A stretch of 64,000 nucleotides of DNA from Sphingobacteriales bacterium 50-39 (lineage in GTDB: Bacteria > Bacteroidota > Bacteroidia > Chitinophagales > Chitinophagaceae). The DNA is taken from assembly GCA_001898505.1 (NCBI GenBank), contig MKTZ01000009.1:496001-560000 (forward strand), written 5' to 3'. Position 1 is the first letter of the stretch, and each line of letters opens with the position of its first letter. Position numbers and translations under genes: made by a program. The notes beneath the pieces were generated by a model, which was given only the letters and a program-made list of their open reading frames with translations, had not been told where the DNA came from and did no database searches. Of the stretch, positions 24,391 to 32,906 are shown in pieces.

Positions 24391-25075
24391 CGAGCCTCCC
24401 GCCCGTGATATCCTCCGGCGATACATCAGCGAAATGCCGATGCTGGAGCTGGCGGGTGAATGCGGCAATGCGATGGAGGCATTGAATATATTGCAACACC
24501 GTCCTGTCGATCTGCTGTTCCTGGATATACGCATGCCGCAGCTAAAAGGCACAGAACTGGTGAAGATATTGAAGAACCCGCCCAAGGTGATCTTTACCAC
24601 GGCGCATGCAGACTATGCGCTGGAGGGATATGAATTGGATGTGGTTGACTATCTGCTAAAACCTATCCAGTTCGACAGGTGGGTCAAGGCGGTGAGCAAA
24701 GCTTTTCAGACGGCAGGTCCTTTGGTGGTTCCTGGCCCTGGCGCGGTCCCGTCCGAAAGCGCACGAAAAGACTCCTTCGTATATTTCCGGATGGACCGTA
24801 AGATGGTGAAGGTGATGCTGCAGGATATTGTGTATGTCGAGAGTATGAAGGATTATGTAAAGGTCCATACCAGCGACGGGGTTATTATTACCAAACAATC
24901 CATCTCTTCCGTGGAGGCTATGCTGCCCGAGCAATCTTTTATACGCACTCACCGGAGCTATATTGTTAACATCGATAAGATCAAGTCCTATACGCATGAG
25001 CTGATAGAGATCGAGAAGGTGGAGCTGCCGATAGGGAAGCTTTTCCGGAATGGGGTGAGGAAGGTGCTGGGGTAG
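24344..25075 (+). CDS. LytTR-family response regulator
   Basis: Partner of the preceding kinase. The 243 residues have a receiver domain (acidic pair Asp15/Asp16, phospho-acceptor Asp61 in LLFLDIRMP, Lys in LLKPI) and a C-terminal LytTR DNA-binding domain (VYVESMKDYVKVHT, FIRTHRSYIVNIDKI, LPIGKLFRNGVRKVL). The overlap with the kinase gene suggests coupled translation. Targets are unknown. LytTR proteins bind direct repeats, and none was identified nearby. Confidence 0.94.
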   Translation: MNTPHPTTIRCLIVDDEPPARDILRRYISEMPMLELAGECGNAMEALNILQHRPVDLLFLDIRMPQLKGTELVKILKNPPKVIFTTAHADYALEGYELDVVDYLLKPIQFDRWVKAVSKAFQTAGPLVVPGPGAVPSESARKDSFVYFRMDRKMVKVMLQDIVYVESMKDYVKVHTSDGVIITKQSISSVEAMLPEQSFIRTHRSYIVNIDKIKSYTHELIEIEKVELPIGKLFRNGVRKVLG

Positions 25076-25182
25076 CCCCATGCACGCTCCACCGGGGGAT
25101 ACGAGGCTGCTATAAGTCCGCAAGTTCCGGGTTTTACTCCCCCTTCCCGCAGGGTAATTTTACTTCATAAAAAATTACTCAA

Positions 25183-25863
25183 ATGCACAAAGTAGCTGAA
25201 CCCTCCATCTTATATTTCGGCACGCCCGTTGTATTGATCAGCACCGTGAATGCCAACGGCACTTTCAACCTGGCTCCCATTTCCTCGATTTTTTGGCTGG
25301 GATGGCGTTGTGTCATCGGTATTTCCGCCCTCTCCAAGACGACAGAGAACCTTCTCCGTAACAAGGAGGGGGTCCTGAACCTCCCTTCCGTGGAGCAGGC
25401 GCGGCAGGTAAATGCACTGGCGCTGACGACGGGTTCCAATCCCATACCGGAAGGCAAGCAAAAAAAGGGGTATAGATATGAGCCCAATAAATTTGAACTG
25501 GCTGGCCTGACGCCTGTGGGGTCCCACATTGTAAAAGCCCCTAGGGTGATGGAGTGCCCCGTGCAAATGGAAGTAGTGGTGGAGGATGTGCATTCACTGG
25601 CAGACAAGTATGAGGAGCAAAGGGGGCGTATCCTCACGCTGGAGCTGCGGGTACAACGTATACACCTGCACGAATCCATCGTCATGGAAGGGCATCCCAA
25701 CAGGGTAGACCCGGATAAATGGAGGCCGCTGATCATGAGTTTTCAAGAGTTTTATGGATTGGGAGAGAAGATACATAGCTCGAGGCTGGCAACCATACCC
25801 GAGTCGGAGTACCGGACGCCGGACCACGACAGGGCGCCCCAGTCCTATCAAGTGGCATCGTGA
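25183..25863 (+). CDS. Flavin reductase-like (DIM6/NTAB family) protein
   Basis: 226-residue FMN-binding split-barrel protein. The core has FGTPVVLISTVNANGTFNLAPISS and VIGISALSKTTENLLRNKEGVLNLP, typical of flavin reductase-like domains that bind FMN and supply reduced flavin or carry out simple redox steps. It ends 13 bp before the convergent oxygenase gene; the stop-codon regions share an 11-bp repeat (TGGCATCGTGA). Substrate unknown. Confidence 0.88.
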   Translation: MHKVAEPSILYFGTPVVLISTVNANGTFNLAPISSIFWLGWRCVIGISALSKTTENLLRNKEGVLNLPSVEQARQVNALALTTGSNPIPEGKQKKGYRYEPNKFELAGLTPVGSHIVKAPRVMECPVQMEVVVEDVHSLADKYEEQRGRILTLELRVQRIHLHESIVMEGHPNRVDPDKWRPLIMSFQEFYGLGEKIHSSRLATIPESEYRTPDHDRAPQSYQVAS

Positions 25864-25876
25864 GATGGGTCGTCCC

Positions 25877-26575
25877 CTAGCTGGCATCGTGAAAGATAAT
25901 TCCAAGCGTATGGCGTGAGCCCTCATGTACGGGGCTTACGCCATGTTTCATATTGACCCTGTAATAACCTCTGCTGCCCTTGACAGGTCTGAAGTTTGTG
26001 GTAAAGATCAACATGTCTCCTTGCTGAGGAGTGAGGACCATTGCCTTCGACTGTGCGCGTGGGGTTTGCTGTACGAGCACAAATTCTCCTCCGGTATAAT
26101 CCTTGCCTGGCTGGTCCAGGAAGAGAACCAGCTGCATGGGGAAGAATACCTCTCCATACAGGTCCTGGTGAAGGGTGTTATGACCACCTGCGCCATATTG
26201 AAGGATCAGCACCGTGGGCTTGTCCTGACCATGTGCGCGGCATTGCTGGTGCAGATCGGTGAGGTCAGATGGGAAGACACGGGCATCGTTCAATGCTTTC
26301 ATCCAGCTGTTGGCAATGGGAGCCAGTCTGGGATAGACGGTCTCACGTATGGATTGTATCAGGGCAGGCAGGGGATAGGTGAAATACTTGTATTCACCCT
26401 TGCCAAAGCGATATCTTTCCATGGTGATGGTCTTTCGATACAGTTTCTCGTCCTTGTAGCTATCGATGAGCCGGTGACATTCGACAGCATCGAGGACTCC
26501 TGGGAACAAGGTATAGCCATATTCATTCAGGCGGACGGTGGCGTCTTCCCAATCCAGTGTTTGTATGTTTGTCAT
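25877..26575 (-). CDS. 2-oxoglutarate/Fe(II)-dependent oxygenase
   Basis: 232-residue double-stranded beta-helix oxygenase. Iron ligands are His136 and Asp138 in TLHQDLYGE plus a distal His in KHGVSPV (His211), with Arg221 in EGSRHTLG able to bind 2-oxoglutarate. FPMQLVLFLDQPGKDYTGGEFVL is typical of the prolyl-hydroxylase-like group. Some relatives modify free amino acids or proteins; the substrate is not evident. The coding sequence starts 50 bp from a fossil permease fragment on the other strand. Confidence 0.87.
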   Translation of the reverse strand: MTNIQTLDWEDATVRLNEYGYTLFPGVLDAVECHRLIDSYKDEKLYRKTITMERYRFGKGEYKYFTYPLPALIQSIRETVYPRLAPIANSWMKALNDARVFPSDLTDLHQQCRAHGQDKPTVLILQYGAGGHNTLHQDLYGEVFFPMQLVLFLDQPGKDYTGGEFVLVQQTPRAQSKAMVLTPQQGDMLIFTTNFRPVKGSRGYYRVNMKHGVSPVHEGSRHTLGIIFHDAS

Positions 26576-26624
26576 GCCGGCAAGTTAGGGCGGGCGACGA
26601 TAGTAGAAAACCCGATAATTGCGG

Positions 26625-26784
26625 ATGCTGGGGCTGGAAAACTTTGCCTACAGGACCCGGGGTCAGCGGATGGCTGTTTGTGCCGGCAGGATTGACAGGG
26701 TTGGGGGTGACCATGCTGACCATCATCATACCCGTGATTAATGCGGCTACTTCGAACCCTGTGGAGCGTTTGCGGTCCGAGTAG
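26625..26784 (+). pseudogene. C-terminal stub of an FtsX/MacB-like ABC permease
   Basis: Remnant of about 50 codons. One frame gives GLENFAYRT (26631-26657), the usual entry to the last membrane helix. After a one-base shift the next frame gives VSGWLFVPAGLTGLGVTMLTI and ends NAATSNPVERLRSE-stop at 26784. The intact permease at 34726-37155 shows the same order (LQDFTYRT, then SWWVFG, then ATANPVKSLRSE). Everything upstream of this stub is gone. Its last 38 bp are read on the opposite strand as the 3' end of the TPR gene. Confidence 0.78.
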
Positions 26785-27973
26785 ATTTCGCGCCCCAACG
26801 CCTGCGCACATAATTATAAGCTTTTTGCTCCTCCGCGGATTGAGGATGCGCTACAGAAAGATACTGCCGGTAGTATTTACGGGCCATACTCTCATTCTTC
26901 AGGAGGCTTTCGCAGATACGCCCGCAGTTGTACAGCATCAGCGGGTCCCTAAAAAGATAGTAGGAGGTATCGCTATTGGCAAGGGCCGATTTATAGTTCT
27001 TCAACGCCTCGTTATTTTCCGCCAGATCATTGTAATACCATTCGGCCGTATGGGAGATGGCTTTTTTGAGGCAAACTTCCAGCAGCTGATTGCTCTTGTC
27101 ATATTTTTTCAACTTGGCATAACCTCTGGCCTGGTAATAATAGATAGCCTCCACATCGAATCCATTGTCGAGCAGGTATTGGCAGGTGGCTATGCATTCG
27201 TCGTATCTCTTCAGGTTGTAATAAGACAGCGCCAGCCAGGTGATAGCATTGAGGATGGGTTGGTTCTGGCGGATGATCCTTTCACCCGGGACCAGCGCCG
27301 CGGCATAATTCTGGTTGAGATAGGCCGAGTGGATACGTGACCGAAGCAGGGATAGGTTCATCGAGTCCTTTGCCAGTCCGATGTCAAGGATACTGTCGGC
27401 CTGATGATAATCCTTTTTTTCGATGAGAGCGTCGGCTAACGCGACTGTATTCCGCCAGTCGGCAGGCGCCAGCTCATAAGCACGATGATGATAGAAAATA
27501 GCGGAGTCAATCTCATTACTCCGGCGGAACAGATCACCCATAGTACGCCACCACAATGGCTTGTCAGGCTGGATGGTAATCAGACGGGCGGCATAACCCA
27601 TGGCCATGACATAGGCGTCGTCCCTATTAAGGGTTACGAGGTAATATAAGGCGGGTACATTGTTGCTGTCCAGCTGTACTATGCGCTGGTAATAATTTTC
27701 AGCGGCAGGCTTATCATCCGTCATATAATTGGCATACCCCATCCAGGCCAGGATGGAGATATTGCTGGAGTCGGCTATCGCGGCGGGCTGCAGATAAGAC
27801 AGCGCCTCTTCGAACTGCTGATTCTGGAAAAAGTCCAATACCTTGCTTTTATCCACGGGGTAGGGTTTAAGGACAGGGACTGCCGGCGGCTTGCCCGTAT
27901 CGCGAAGGGGCTGGGCCCATGTATTATGAATAATGAGAATATTAAGCAGCAGAAGGGATGAAGTCATTCGCAT
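26747..27973 (-). CDS. Secreted tetratricopeptide-repeat protein
   Basis: 408-residue exported protein with a signal peptide (MTSSLLLLNILIIHNTWAQ) and about eight TPR-like helix pairs (for example ILAWMGYANYMTDDKPAAENYYQ and ITWLALSYYNLKRYDECIATC). It is probably a protein-interaction scaffold in the periplasm. The start was placed at ATG 27973, where the signal peptide begins and 72 bp separate it from the divergent hydrolase gene; a longer frame to 28060 would overlap that gene. The last dozen residues (KSTRTANAPQGSK) are encoded antisense to the permease stub, so the natural C-terminus has probably been replaced. Confidence 0.85.
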   Translation of the reverse strand: MRMTSSLLLLNILIIHNTWAQPLRDTGKPPAVPVLKPYPVDKSKVLDFFQNQQFEEALSYLQPAAIADSSNISILAWMGYANYMTDDKPAAENYYQRIVQLDSNNVPALYYLVTLNRDDAYVMAMGYAARLITIQPDKPLWWRTMGDLFRRSNEIDSAIFYHHRAYELAPADWRNTVALADALIEKKDYHQADSILDIGLAKDSMNLSLLRSRIHSAYLNQNYAAALVPGERIIRQNQPILNAITWLALSYYNLKRYDECIATCQYLLDNGFDVEAIYYYQARGYAKLKKYDKSNQLLEVCLKKAISHTAEWYYNDLAENNEALKNYKSALANSDTSYYLFRDPLMLYNCGRICESLLKNESMARKYYRQYLSVAHPQSAEEQKAYNYVRRRWGAKSTRTANAPQGSK

Positions 27974-28045
27974 AGTATAGCGGTTGCTCGTGCAGGACGC
28001 GAAGAGGGAGAAAATCCACACAAAAAAAGGTATTATTTTTACCAT

Positions 28046-29260
28046 ATGCGTAGATACCACTTTCTATTGGCGGCATTGCTGTATAGCACCGTCCTTTTGT
28101 CGCAGCCCGACAGTTCTCCTTATGCAGGGACATTGAGATCATTCAGTACCTGGTATGCCGTCAATGCTCCCGACAGTATCTATACATTGTTCAATAATGA
28201 TGTAAAGGCAAAAGTGTCCATGGACACCTGGCGTAAGGCATTCCCCAATATAAAAGGCTCTGTGGGGACACTCGGCAGCTTTACCCTGGATGCCACGGGA
28301 CAGGGTTATGTGAACTATGTTGCTTTTGGGGCCAACGGCCCTTTGGGACTGATGTTGTCCCTGGACTCCACCTATCATATCCAGGGTATTTTTCCCAAAC
28401 AAAATCCTGCCAGATCTTCCTATCACACCAATTACCGGGTGCATTTGCCCGATGGGGTACTGTCTGGTGAATTGATGGCGCCTGAGCGTAGAAAGGGCTA
28501 CAAGCCTCCTGTGGTCCTGATCATTGCCGGGTCTGGCCCAACAGATAGGAATGGCAATAGTATCCTTGGACTGCATACGGATTGCTATCAACAATTAGCG
28601 CAGGAGCTCAACAGCCAGGGTATTGCCAGTCTGCGTTATGATAAACGATGGATCGGAGAAAGCATGAATTTCAAGGGGTCGCTCGACAGTCTCCGGTTTG
28701 AGGATTATGTGGGCGATGCAAGAGCCTGTATCCGGCAGCTCAGGACTGACACGAATTTCTCATCCGTCTATGTCATCGGGCACAGCGAGGGGGCCTTGAT
28801 AGGCGCTATCGTATCGCATGAAGAGAAGGTCGATGGCTTTGTGTCCCTGGCGGGAGCGGGGTTCCCGGCGGAAAGCGTATTGAGGAAACAGCTGACCCAG
28901 TCAGGTCTGGACCAGGCCGGCGTAGAAAAAAACCTGGATAGCCTGAAAAAAGGCAAGGAGCTTTATATATCGTCGTGGAATAACTATGACCCTGCGCGGG
29001 AGATATCCAAATTGAAAGTGCCGGTGATGATCATACAGGGGCTGCGCGACCTGCAGGTAGACCGGGCGGATGCGGAAAAATTAGCGGCTGCTGCGCCAAA
29101 AGCCTGGGTCGTGTACATGGATAGCATGAACCATGTATTAAAAGGAGTGCCGGCCGACAAACGGGCGAACCTATCTACATACAACCATCCGCAGCTGCAG
29201 CTTTATCCGGACCTGGTGCCCGCGATAGTATCTTTTATAAGGAGCCGAAAAAAGGAATAG
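28046..29260 (+). CDS. Secreted alpha/beta hydrolase with N-terminal DUF3887-like domain
   Basis: 404-residue exported esterase/peptidase-like enzyme. A signal peptide (FLLAALLYSTVLLS) is followed by an NTF2-like DUF3887-type domain (about 25-115, YTLFNNDVKAKVSMDTWRKAF). The hydrolase domain has a HSEG nucleophile elbow (VIGHSEGALIG, near residue 247), an acid in QGLRDLQV and a His in MDSMNHVLKG. The oxyanion region is LIIAGSGPTDRNGN. Many Bacteroidota carry such secreted hydrolases; natural substrates are unknown. Its TAG abuts the TTA of the convergent pirin gene with no base between. Confidence 0.9.
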   Translation: MRRYHFLLAALLYSTVLLSQPDSSPYAGTLRSFSTWYAVNAPDSIYTLFNNDVKAKVSMDTWRKAFPNIKGSVGTLGSFTLDATGQGYVNYVAFGANGPLGLMLSLDSTYHIQGIFPKQNPARSSYHTNYRVHLPDGVLSGELMAPERRKGYKPPVVLIIAGSGPTDRNGNSILGLHTDCYQQLAQELNSQGIASLRYDKRWIGESMNFKGSLDSLRFEDYVGDARACIRQLRTDTNFSSVYVIGHSEGALIGAIVSHEEKVDGFVSLAGAGFPAESVLRKQLTQSGLDQAGVEKNLDSLKKGKELYISSWNNYDPAREISKLKVPVMIIQGLRDLQVDRADAEKLAAAAPKAWVVYMDSMNHVLKGVPADKRANLSTYNHPQLQLYPDLVPAIVSFIRSRKKE

Positions 29261-29974
29261 TTATTTCTGATTCACCGGCGTCTCGATGATAAGGAACTGG
29301 GTCTCTTCCGTACAATGTATCGTTATATTGTCGGTGTCCCAGACACCAAGCCCGTCGCGACGCCCCACCTTGCTGTCACCGGTCTGAATGCTGCCTTCCA
29401 TGACGAAGATAAAAAGGCATTTATTGGTGGGATTGAAGTTATATTGTACGTCACTGTCCTTGTCGAAATAGCCCAGTGACAGCTTCGCATTCTGGTTGAT
29501 CCAGCAATGTGCCTGTCCTTCCTCGCCTGAAATAATAGTCTTTAGTTGATTCTTTCTGCTGGCTTTTGGAAAGCTACGTTGTTGATAACGTGGTGTTATA
29601 TTCTGCAACTTAGGCTCTATCCATATCTGTAGAAAGTTCACTTCCTCCTCGCCTATATTATACTCTTCATGCCGTAGTCCGGAGCCCGCGCTCATGATCT
29701 GCACCCCGCCTTCTTCCACCGCAGTGCTATAACCCATAGTGTCCTTATGATTCATCTTGCCCTTCAGCATGATGGAGATGATCTCCATATTCACGTGGGG
29801 ATGGATGCCAAACCCCTTGCCTTGTTGCAGAATGTCGTCGTTGAAGGCGACGAGGGTGCCAAAAGCGCTCTTGCTGGGGTCGGAATAGTCGCTGAAGCTG
29901 AAGAAGAAATTACTTTGCAGCCAGCTGATGTCCTTGGTGCCTCTGGCAGAGGCGGGGAAGCTTAGGGTTTTCAT
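29261..29974 (-). CDS. Pirin-family bicupin
   Basis: 237-residue iron-binding bicupin. The N-terminal cupin shows the pirin metal motif GIHPHVNMEIISIM...MNHKD and, further on, MSAGSGLRHEEYN, so the His/His/His/Glu set is present. Pirins can cleave flavonols (quercetinase) or act as redox switches. Its start overlaps the hydrolase gene by 4 bp (ATGA), and it closes a four-gene operon with a MhqD-like hydrolase, a MhqO-like dioxygenase and a YceI protein. Confidence 0.92.
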   Translation of the reverse strand: MKTLSFPASARGTKDISWLQSNFFFSFSDYSDPSKSAFGTLVAFNDDILQQGKGFGIHPHVNMEIISIMLKGKMNHKDTMGYSTAVEEGGVQIMSAGSGLRHEEYNIGEEEVNFLQIWIEPKLQNITPRYQQRSFPKASRKNQLKTIISGEEGQAHCWINQNAKLSLGYFDKDSDVQYNFNPTNKCLFIFVMEGSIQTGDSKVGRRDGLGVWDTDNITIHCTEETQFLIIETPVNQK

Positions 29975-30606
29975 ATCTGAGGAATTGCTTTATTAAAGAT
30001 AAGATCATTGGCCTTATCTATCTCCTGCTGACTGATAGTATGCCCCATCAGCGGATAGACCTCTTCCGTGACCACGGCGTTCCTATCCCGCAGGATATTT
30101 GTCGTTGCGTATACTCTTGATACCGGCACATGCGGATCGGGATCGCTGGTGCCGATGAATACGGGTGTACTTCCGAAGTCGCCGGAATAATTTTCAGGAT
30201 ATATCCTGTCTCCGATGAGGCCGCCGGTGAAGGCTACGACACCCCCGAAGCGGGTTGCATTGCGGGTGACAAACTCCAGTGTCAGACAGGCGCCCTGGGA
30301 GAAACCTAAGAAATAGATATTCTCTGAAGAGATGCCTGCGGCTTTGATGTCTGCTACCAGCTGCTTCAATACGTCGAGCGCGGAGCTAAGCCAGGGTTCA
30401 TTTTGAACAGGAGGCGCCAAAAAGGAATAAGGGTACCATGTGTTGCCCGTGGCCTGGGGCGCCAGCAGGGCATAGTCTTCGACATTCAGCTCGTCCGCGA
30501 GAAAGAGAATGTCTCCTGCGCGGCCACCGCGTCCATGGACCAGTATGAGGGCCTTGTCGGCCTGGTTCAGCGGTCTGCCGGCGGTGATTATATTTTTGGT
30601 GTGCAT
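29971..30606 (-). CDS. MhqD-like carboxylesterase/phospholipase-family hydrolase
   Basis: 211-residue cytoplasmic alpha/beta hydrolase of the phospholipase/carboxylesterase family. The nucleophile lies in LGFSQGACLT; the acid is in GTSDPDPHVP and the His in PLMGHTIS. In Bacillus the homologous mhqD is paired with the ring-cleaving dioxygenase gene mhqO in quinone detoxification. The same pairing is seen here: the dioxygenase gene lies 19 bp upstream and pirin overlaps downstream. A role after ring cleavage is inferred from context. Confidence 0.88.
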   Translation of the reverse strand: MHTKNIITAGRPLNQADKALILVHGRGGRAGDILFLADELNVEDYALLAPQATGNTWYPYSFLAPPVQNEPWLSSALDVLKQLVADIKAAGISSENIYFLGFSQGACLTLEFVTRNATRFGGVVAFTGGLIGDRIYPENYSGDFGSTPVFIGTSDPDPHVPVSRVYATTNILRDRNAVVTEEVYPLMGHTISQQEIDKANDLIFNKAIPQI

Positions 30607-30625
30607 ATTGTTTGTTTTTGAGGTC

Positions 30626-31558
30626 CTAGTCCAATTTCGGCAGCACGGCTTCTATCCTGGCACGGCTGGATTCATATTGTTTCGGAAGCTTAAGGTGTGA
30701 GCCCAGCTCATTCAAAGGCTCGTCCCTCGTGAAGCCCGGATTGTCGGTAGCCAGCTCGAAAAGCACGCCGCCGGGTTCCCTGAAATAGAGGGAGAAGAAA
30801 TAGTCCCTGTCGATCTTGGGAGTGATCTGCAAACCCTTCTTTACGATCTTTTCCCTGAACTCCATCAGGATCGTATCATCCTTAACCCGGAATGCGACGT
30901 GGTGGTTGGTTCCGGCCGCATTGTACCCCGCGGACCCGGAAGGAACTTCTACCAGATCTACGATCGAGGCGCTCTCTACCGCGTCGGTGACATATCGGCT
31001 GCGATCCCCTTCTTGCTGTGACAGGTGGTAGCCAAATATTTCCGTCAGTATGGTGGCCGTAGGCTTTATACTGCGTAAGGTCAGGGTGATACTGTGGAAA
31101 CCCCTGATCGCATACTGGGCGGATATCTCATCGGTGGTCCAGGGAGCACGATTGTCCTCCGTCCCGCTGACGATGAGGTTGATGTTCAATCCATCGGGGT
31201 CCTGGAAGGAGAGATATTGTTCGCCGAGGCGCCGGCTGATCTCGCCGTGTCTGACACCCGCCCTGGTAAACCTTTCTTTCCAGAATTCCAGGCTGCCTGC
31301 AGGAACGGAATAGCCTATTTCAGTGGCCATGCCCGTGCCCGTACGGCCCGCGCCGATGTTTTCCCAAGGGAAAAAGGTAAGGATCGTGCCGGGAGCTCCC
31401 GTCTCGTTACCAAAATAAAAGTGATAGGTTCCCGGATCGTCGAAGTTGACTGTTTTTTTCACCAGCCTGAGGCCAAGGACCTTTGTGTAAAAGTCCTGGT
31501 TACGCCGGGCATCGCCGGCGATGGCTGTAATGTGGTGAAGACCTAATATTCTTTCCAT
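30626..31558 (-). CDS. MhqO-like ring-cleaving dioxygenase (vicinal-oxygen-chelate fold)
   Basis: 310-residue glyoxalase/bleomycin-resistance superfamily protein with two VOC modules. Each begins with a metal-binding His motif (LHHITAIAGD at 7-16 and GFHSITLTLRS near 154). The C-terminal glutamate ligand is in FREPGGVLFELATD. Relatives are annotated as ring-cleaving dioxygenases for hydroquinone/catechol-type compounds. It is the second gene of the operon, preceded by YceI and a GC-rich intercistronic hairpin. Confidence 0.9.
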   Translation of the reverse strand: MERILGLHHITAIAGDARRNQDFYTKVLGLRLVKKTVNFDDPGTYHFYFGNETGAPGTILTFFPWENIGAGRTGTGMATEIGYSVPAGSLEFWKERFTRAGVRHGEISRRLGEQYLSFQDPDGLNINLIVSGTEDNRAPWTTDEISAQYAIRGFHSITLTLRSIKPTATILTEIFGYHLSQQEGDRSRYVTDAVESASIVDLVEVPSGSAGYNAAGTNHHVAFRVKDDTILMEFREKIVKKGLQITPKIDRDYFFSLYFREPGGVLFELATDNPGFTRDEPLNELGSHLKLPKQYESSRARIEAVLPKLD

Positions 31559-31566
31559 ATGAATGG

Positions 31567-31584
31567 CCCGGCCTTTCGGCCGGG
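31567..31584 (-). promoter_or_regulatory. Intercistronic hairpin between yceI-like and mhqO-like genes
   Basis: A perfect 7-bp GC stem (CCCGGCC / GGCCGGG) with a 4-nt loop fills most of the 33-bp gap. No T-run follows in either direction, so it is more likely an mRNA processing or stability element, or an attenuator that lowers expression of the downstream genes. Confidence 0.5.
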
Positions 31585-31591
31585 ACTTGGA

Positions 31592-32122
31592 TTATTGTTT
31601 GATTAATTGTACTTCTGCGTTGACCTTTATTTCATCACCTACTACAACGCCGCCCGATTCGGTGACGGCACTCCAGGTAAGGCCAAATTCCTTACGGCTG
31701 ATCTTACCGCTGACAGTGAAGCCCGCCTTGGTCTGTCCATATGGGTCTTTTACAATGCCACCGAACTCTACGTTCAGGGTGATGGGCTTGGTGACACCCT
31801 TGATGGTGAGATTACCATGGAGCTTGGCATCGTCCCCTTTGGCTTCGTATTTGGTGCCTGCGAACTCCAACTGTGCGTGTTTGGCCGCGTGGAAGAAATC
31901 TTCCGACTTCAGGTGTGCATCACGCTGATCGCTATTGGTATCGATGGAGTCGATGTCGGCGGTGAAGAGTATCTCACTGGCAGTGTTGAAATCTTCGCCT
32001 TGTGTGACGACATCGAGGTTAAATTTATTGAAATGACCGGTGACAGTACTGATCATCAGGTGTTTAACCTTAAAAGTGACTTCAGAGTGGCTGGGGTCTA
32101 TTGACCATTTAACTTGTGACAT
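31592..32122 (-). CDS. YceI-family lipid-binding protein
   Basis: 176-residue lipocalin-like YceI protein that binds isoprenoid chains such as polyprenyl quinones in known structures. WSIDPSHSEVTFKVKHLMISTVTGHF is the conserved opening and GVTKPITLNVEFGG the conserved middle. Unlike many relatives it lacks a signal peptide, so it should stay in the cytoplasm. It is the first gene of the operon with the ring-cleaving dioxygenase, hydrolase and pirin, and has a good -7 element 29 bp upstream. A role in handling quinone-like molecules is inferred. Confidence 0.92.
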   Translation of the reverse strand: MSQVKWSIDPSHSEVTFKVKHLMISTVTGHFNKFNLDVVTQGEDFNTASEILFTADIDSIDTNSDQRDAHLKSEDFFHAAKHAQLEFAGTKYEAKGDDAKLHGNLTIKGVTKPITLNVEFGGIVKDPYGQTKAGFTVSGKISRKEFGLTWSAVTESGGVVVGDEIKVNAEVQLIKQ

Positions 32123-32150
32123 AGTGATTGTTTTTGTGTTAATGATGAAG

Positions 32151-32158
32151 CAAAAATA
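32151..32158 (-). promoter_or_regulatory. -7 element of the yceI-like operon
   Basis: Minus-strand TATTTTTG matches TAnnTTTG exactly, 28 bp before the ATG at 32122. No canonical -33 TTG lies at the normal spacing, which would fit a promoter that needs an activator. A repeated CATTGAT word lies just upstream. Confidence 0.5.
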
Positions 32159-32179
32159 CTATGCCGGGGAGGGGATCTC

Positions 32180-32209
32180 CATTGATGTAGGATAAATAAG
32201 AACATTGAT
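32180..32209. promoter_or_regulatory. Direct repeats upstream of the yceI-like promoter
   Basis: CATTGAT occurs at 32180-32186 and 32203-32209, 23 bp apart (about two helical turns). The second copy continues into TCTATGTCACA, whose end resembles a Crp half-site. They lie between the Crp/Fnr regulator gene and the promoter of the operon, so they are candidate binding sites for that regulator. Confidence 0.4.
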
Positions 32210-32240
32210 CTATGTCACATTCCGGACCGGACGCCTGGCT

Positions 32241-32831
32241 TTACGCTCCCGAGCCGCCCGTCGCGATATCCCTTCGCAGGCGGCTGAGGGTCTCACGGGT
32301 AATACCCAGATAGGACGCGATCATATGCTGTGGCACCCGCTGAATGCTCTCGGGGTACATTTTCATGAATTTGAGGTATTTCTTTTCGGCCGTCTCGCTA
32401 AGCGATTCCATGAGCCGGCGCTGGGTAGCAATAAGGCTGTTCTGTATCAGGATACGAAAATATCGTTCGAGAACGGGAAGCTTTTCCAGGAGCGTTTCCC
32501 AGGAGGGGCGGGTGATCAGCAGCACCTCGCTGTCCTCCAGCGCCTCGATATTGAAAAGAGAAGGCTCTTCCGTAAAGAAGCTGTAAAGGTCAGCCGTCCA
32601 CCAGCCTTCCAGGGCGAATTGAAGGATATGCTCCGTCCCCTTTTCATCGATGGTGTAGCTCCGTAAGAGACCCTTATTTACGAATATCTGGTACCTACTC
32701 ACGTCCCCCTCCTGCAACATAAACTGTCTCTTACGGACCTTTCTCGACGTGAACAGAGTCTTGCATACTTCGAACTCTTCTTCAGACAAGGATATCTTCT
32801 CGGTGATTTTCTTATACAGCAGTTCAAACAT
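32241..32831 (-). CDS. Crp/Fnr-family transcriptional regulator
   Basis: 196-residue regulator with a cyclic-nucleotide-binding-type barrel (FMLQEGDVSRYQIFVNKGLLRSY, EEPSLFNIEAL) and a C-terminal winged helix (QRVPQHMIASYLGITRETLSRLRR). No cysteine cluster for an Fe-S centre is seen, so it is not a true FNR. The gene lies directly upstream of the YceI/MhqO/MhqD/pirin operon on the same strand and divergent from the exported RidA gene. An exact TATATTTG stands only 5 bp before its ATG (32836-32843), too close for a normal leader. Confidence 0.93.
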   Translation of the reverse strand: MFELLYKKITEKISLSEEEFEVCKTLFTSRKVRKRQFMLQEGDVSRYQIFVNKGLLRSYTIDEKGTEHILQFALEGWWTADLYSFFTEEPSLFNIEALEDSEVLLITRPSWETLLEKLPVLERYFRILIQNSLIATQRRLMESLSETAEKKYLKFMKMYPESIQRVPQHMIASYLGITRETLSRLRRDIATGGSGA

Positions 32832-32854
32832 GGGTCAAATATAAAACAATACTT

Positions 32855-32906
32855 GATTTGCAAATCTTGCAAAAAATGATCTATATTCATGCAAATTAAT
32901 TGCAAA
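32855..32906. promoter_or_regulatory. Cluster of four TGCAAA repeats in a divergent promoter region
   Basis: TGCAAA occurs at 32859, 32868, 32890 and 32901 (starts 9, 22 and 11 bp apart). The first copy forms the perfect 12-bp palindrome GATTTGCAAATC (32855-32866). All lie between the divergent Crp/Fnr and RidA genes. Helical-turn spacing suggests an operator array, possibly for autoregulation by the Crp-like protein. Confidence 0.5.

Noticed and set aside
25853..25892. An 11-bp direct repeat TGGCATCGTGA at the convergent ends of the flavin reductase and oxygenase genes
   Set aside because: Both copies are explained by coding of the last residues of each gene (VAS-stop and HDAS-stop); probably chance.
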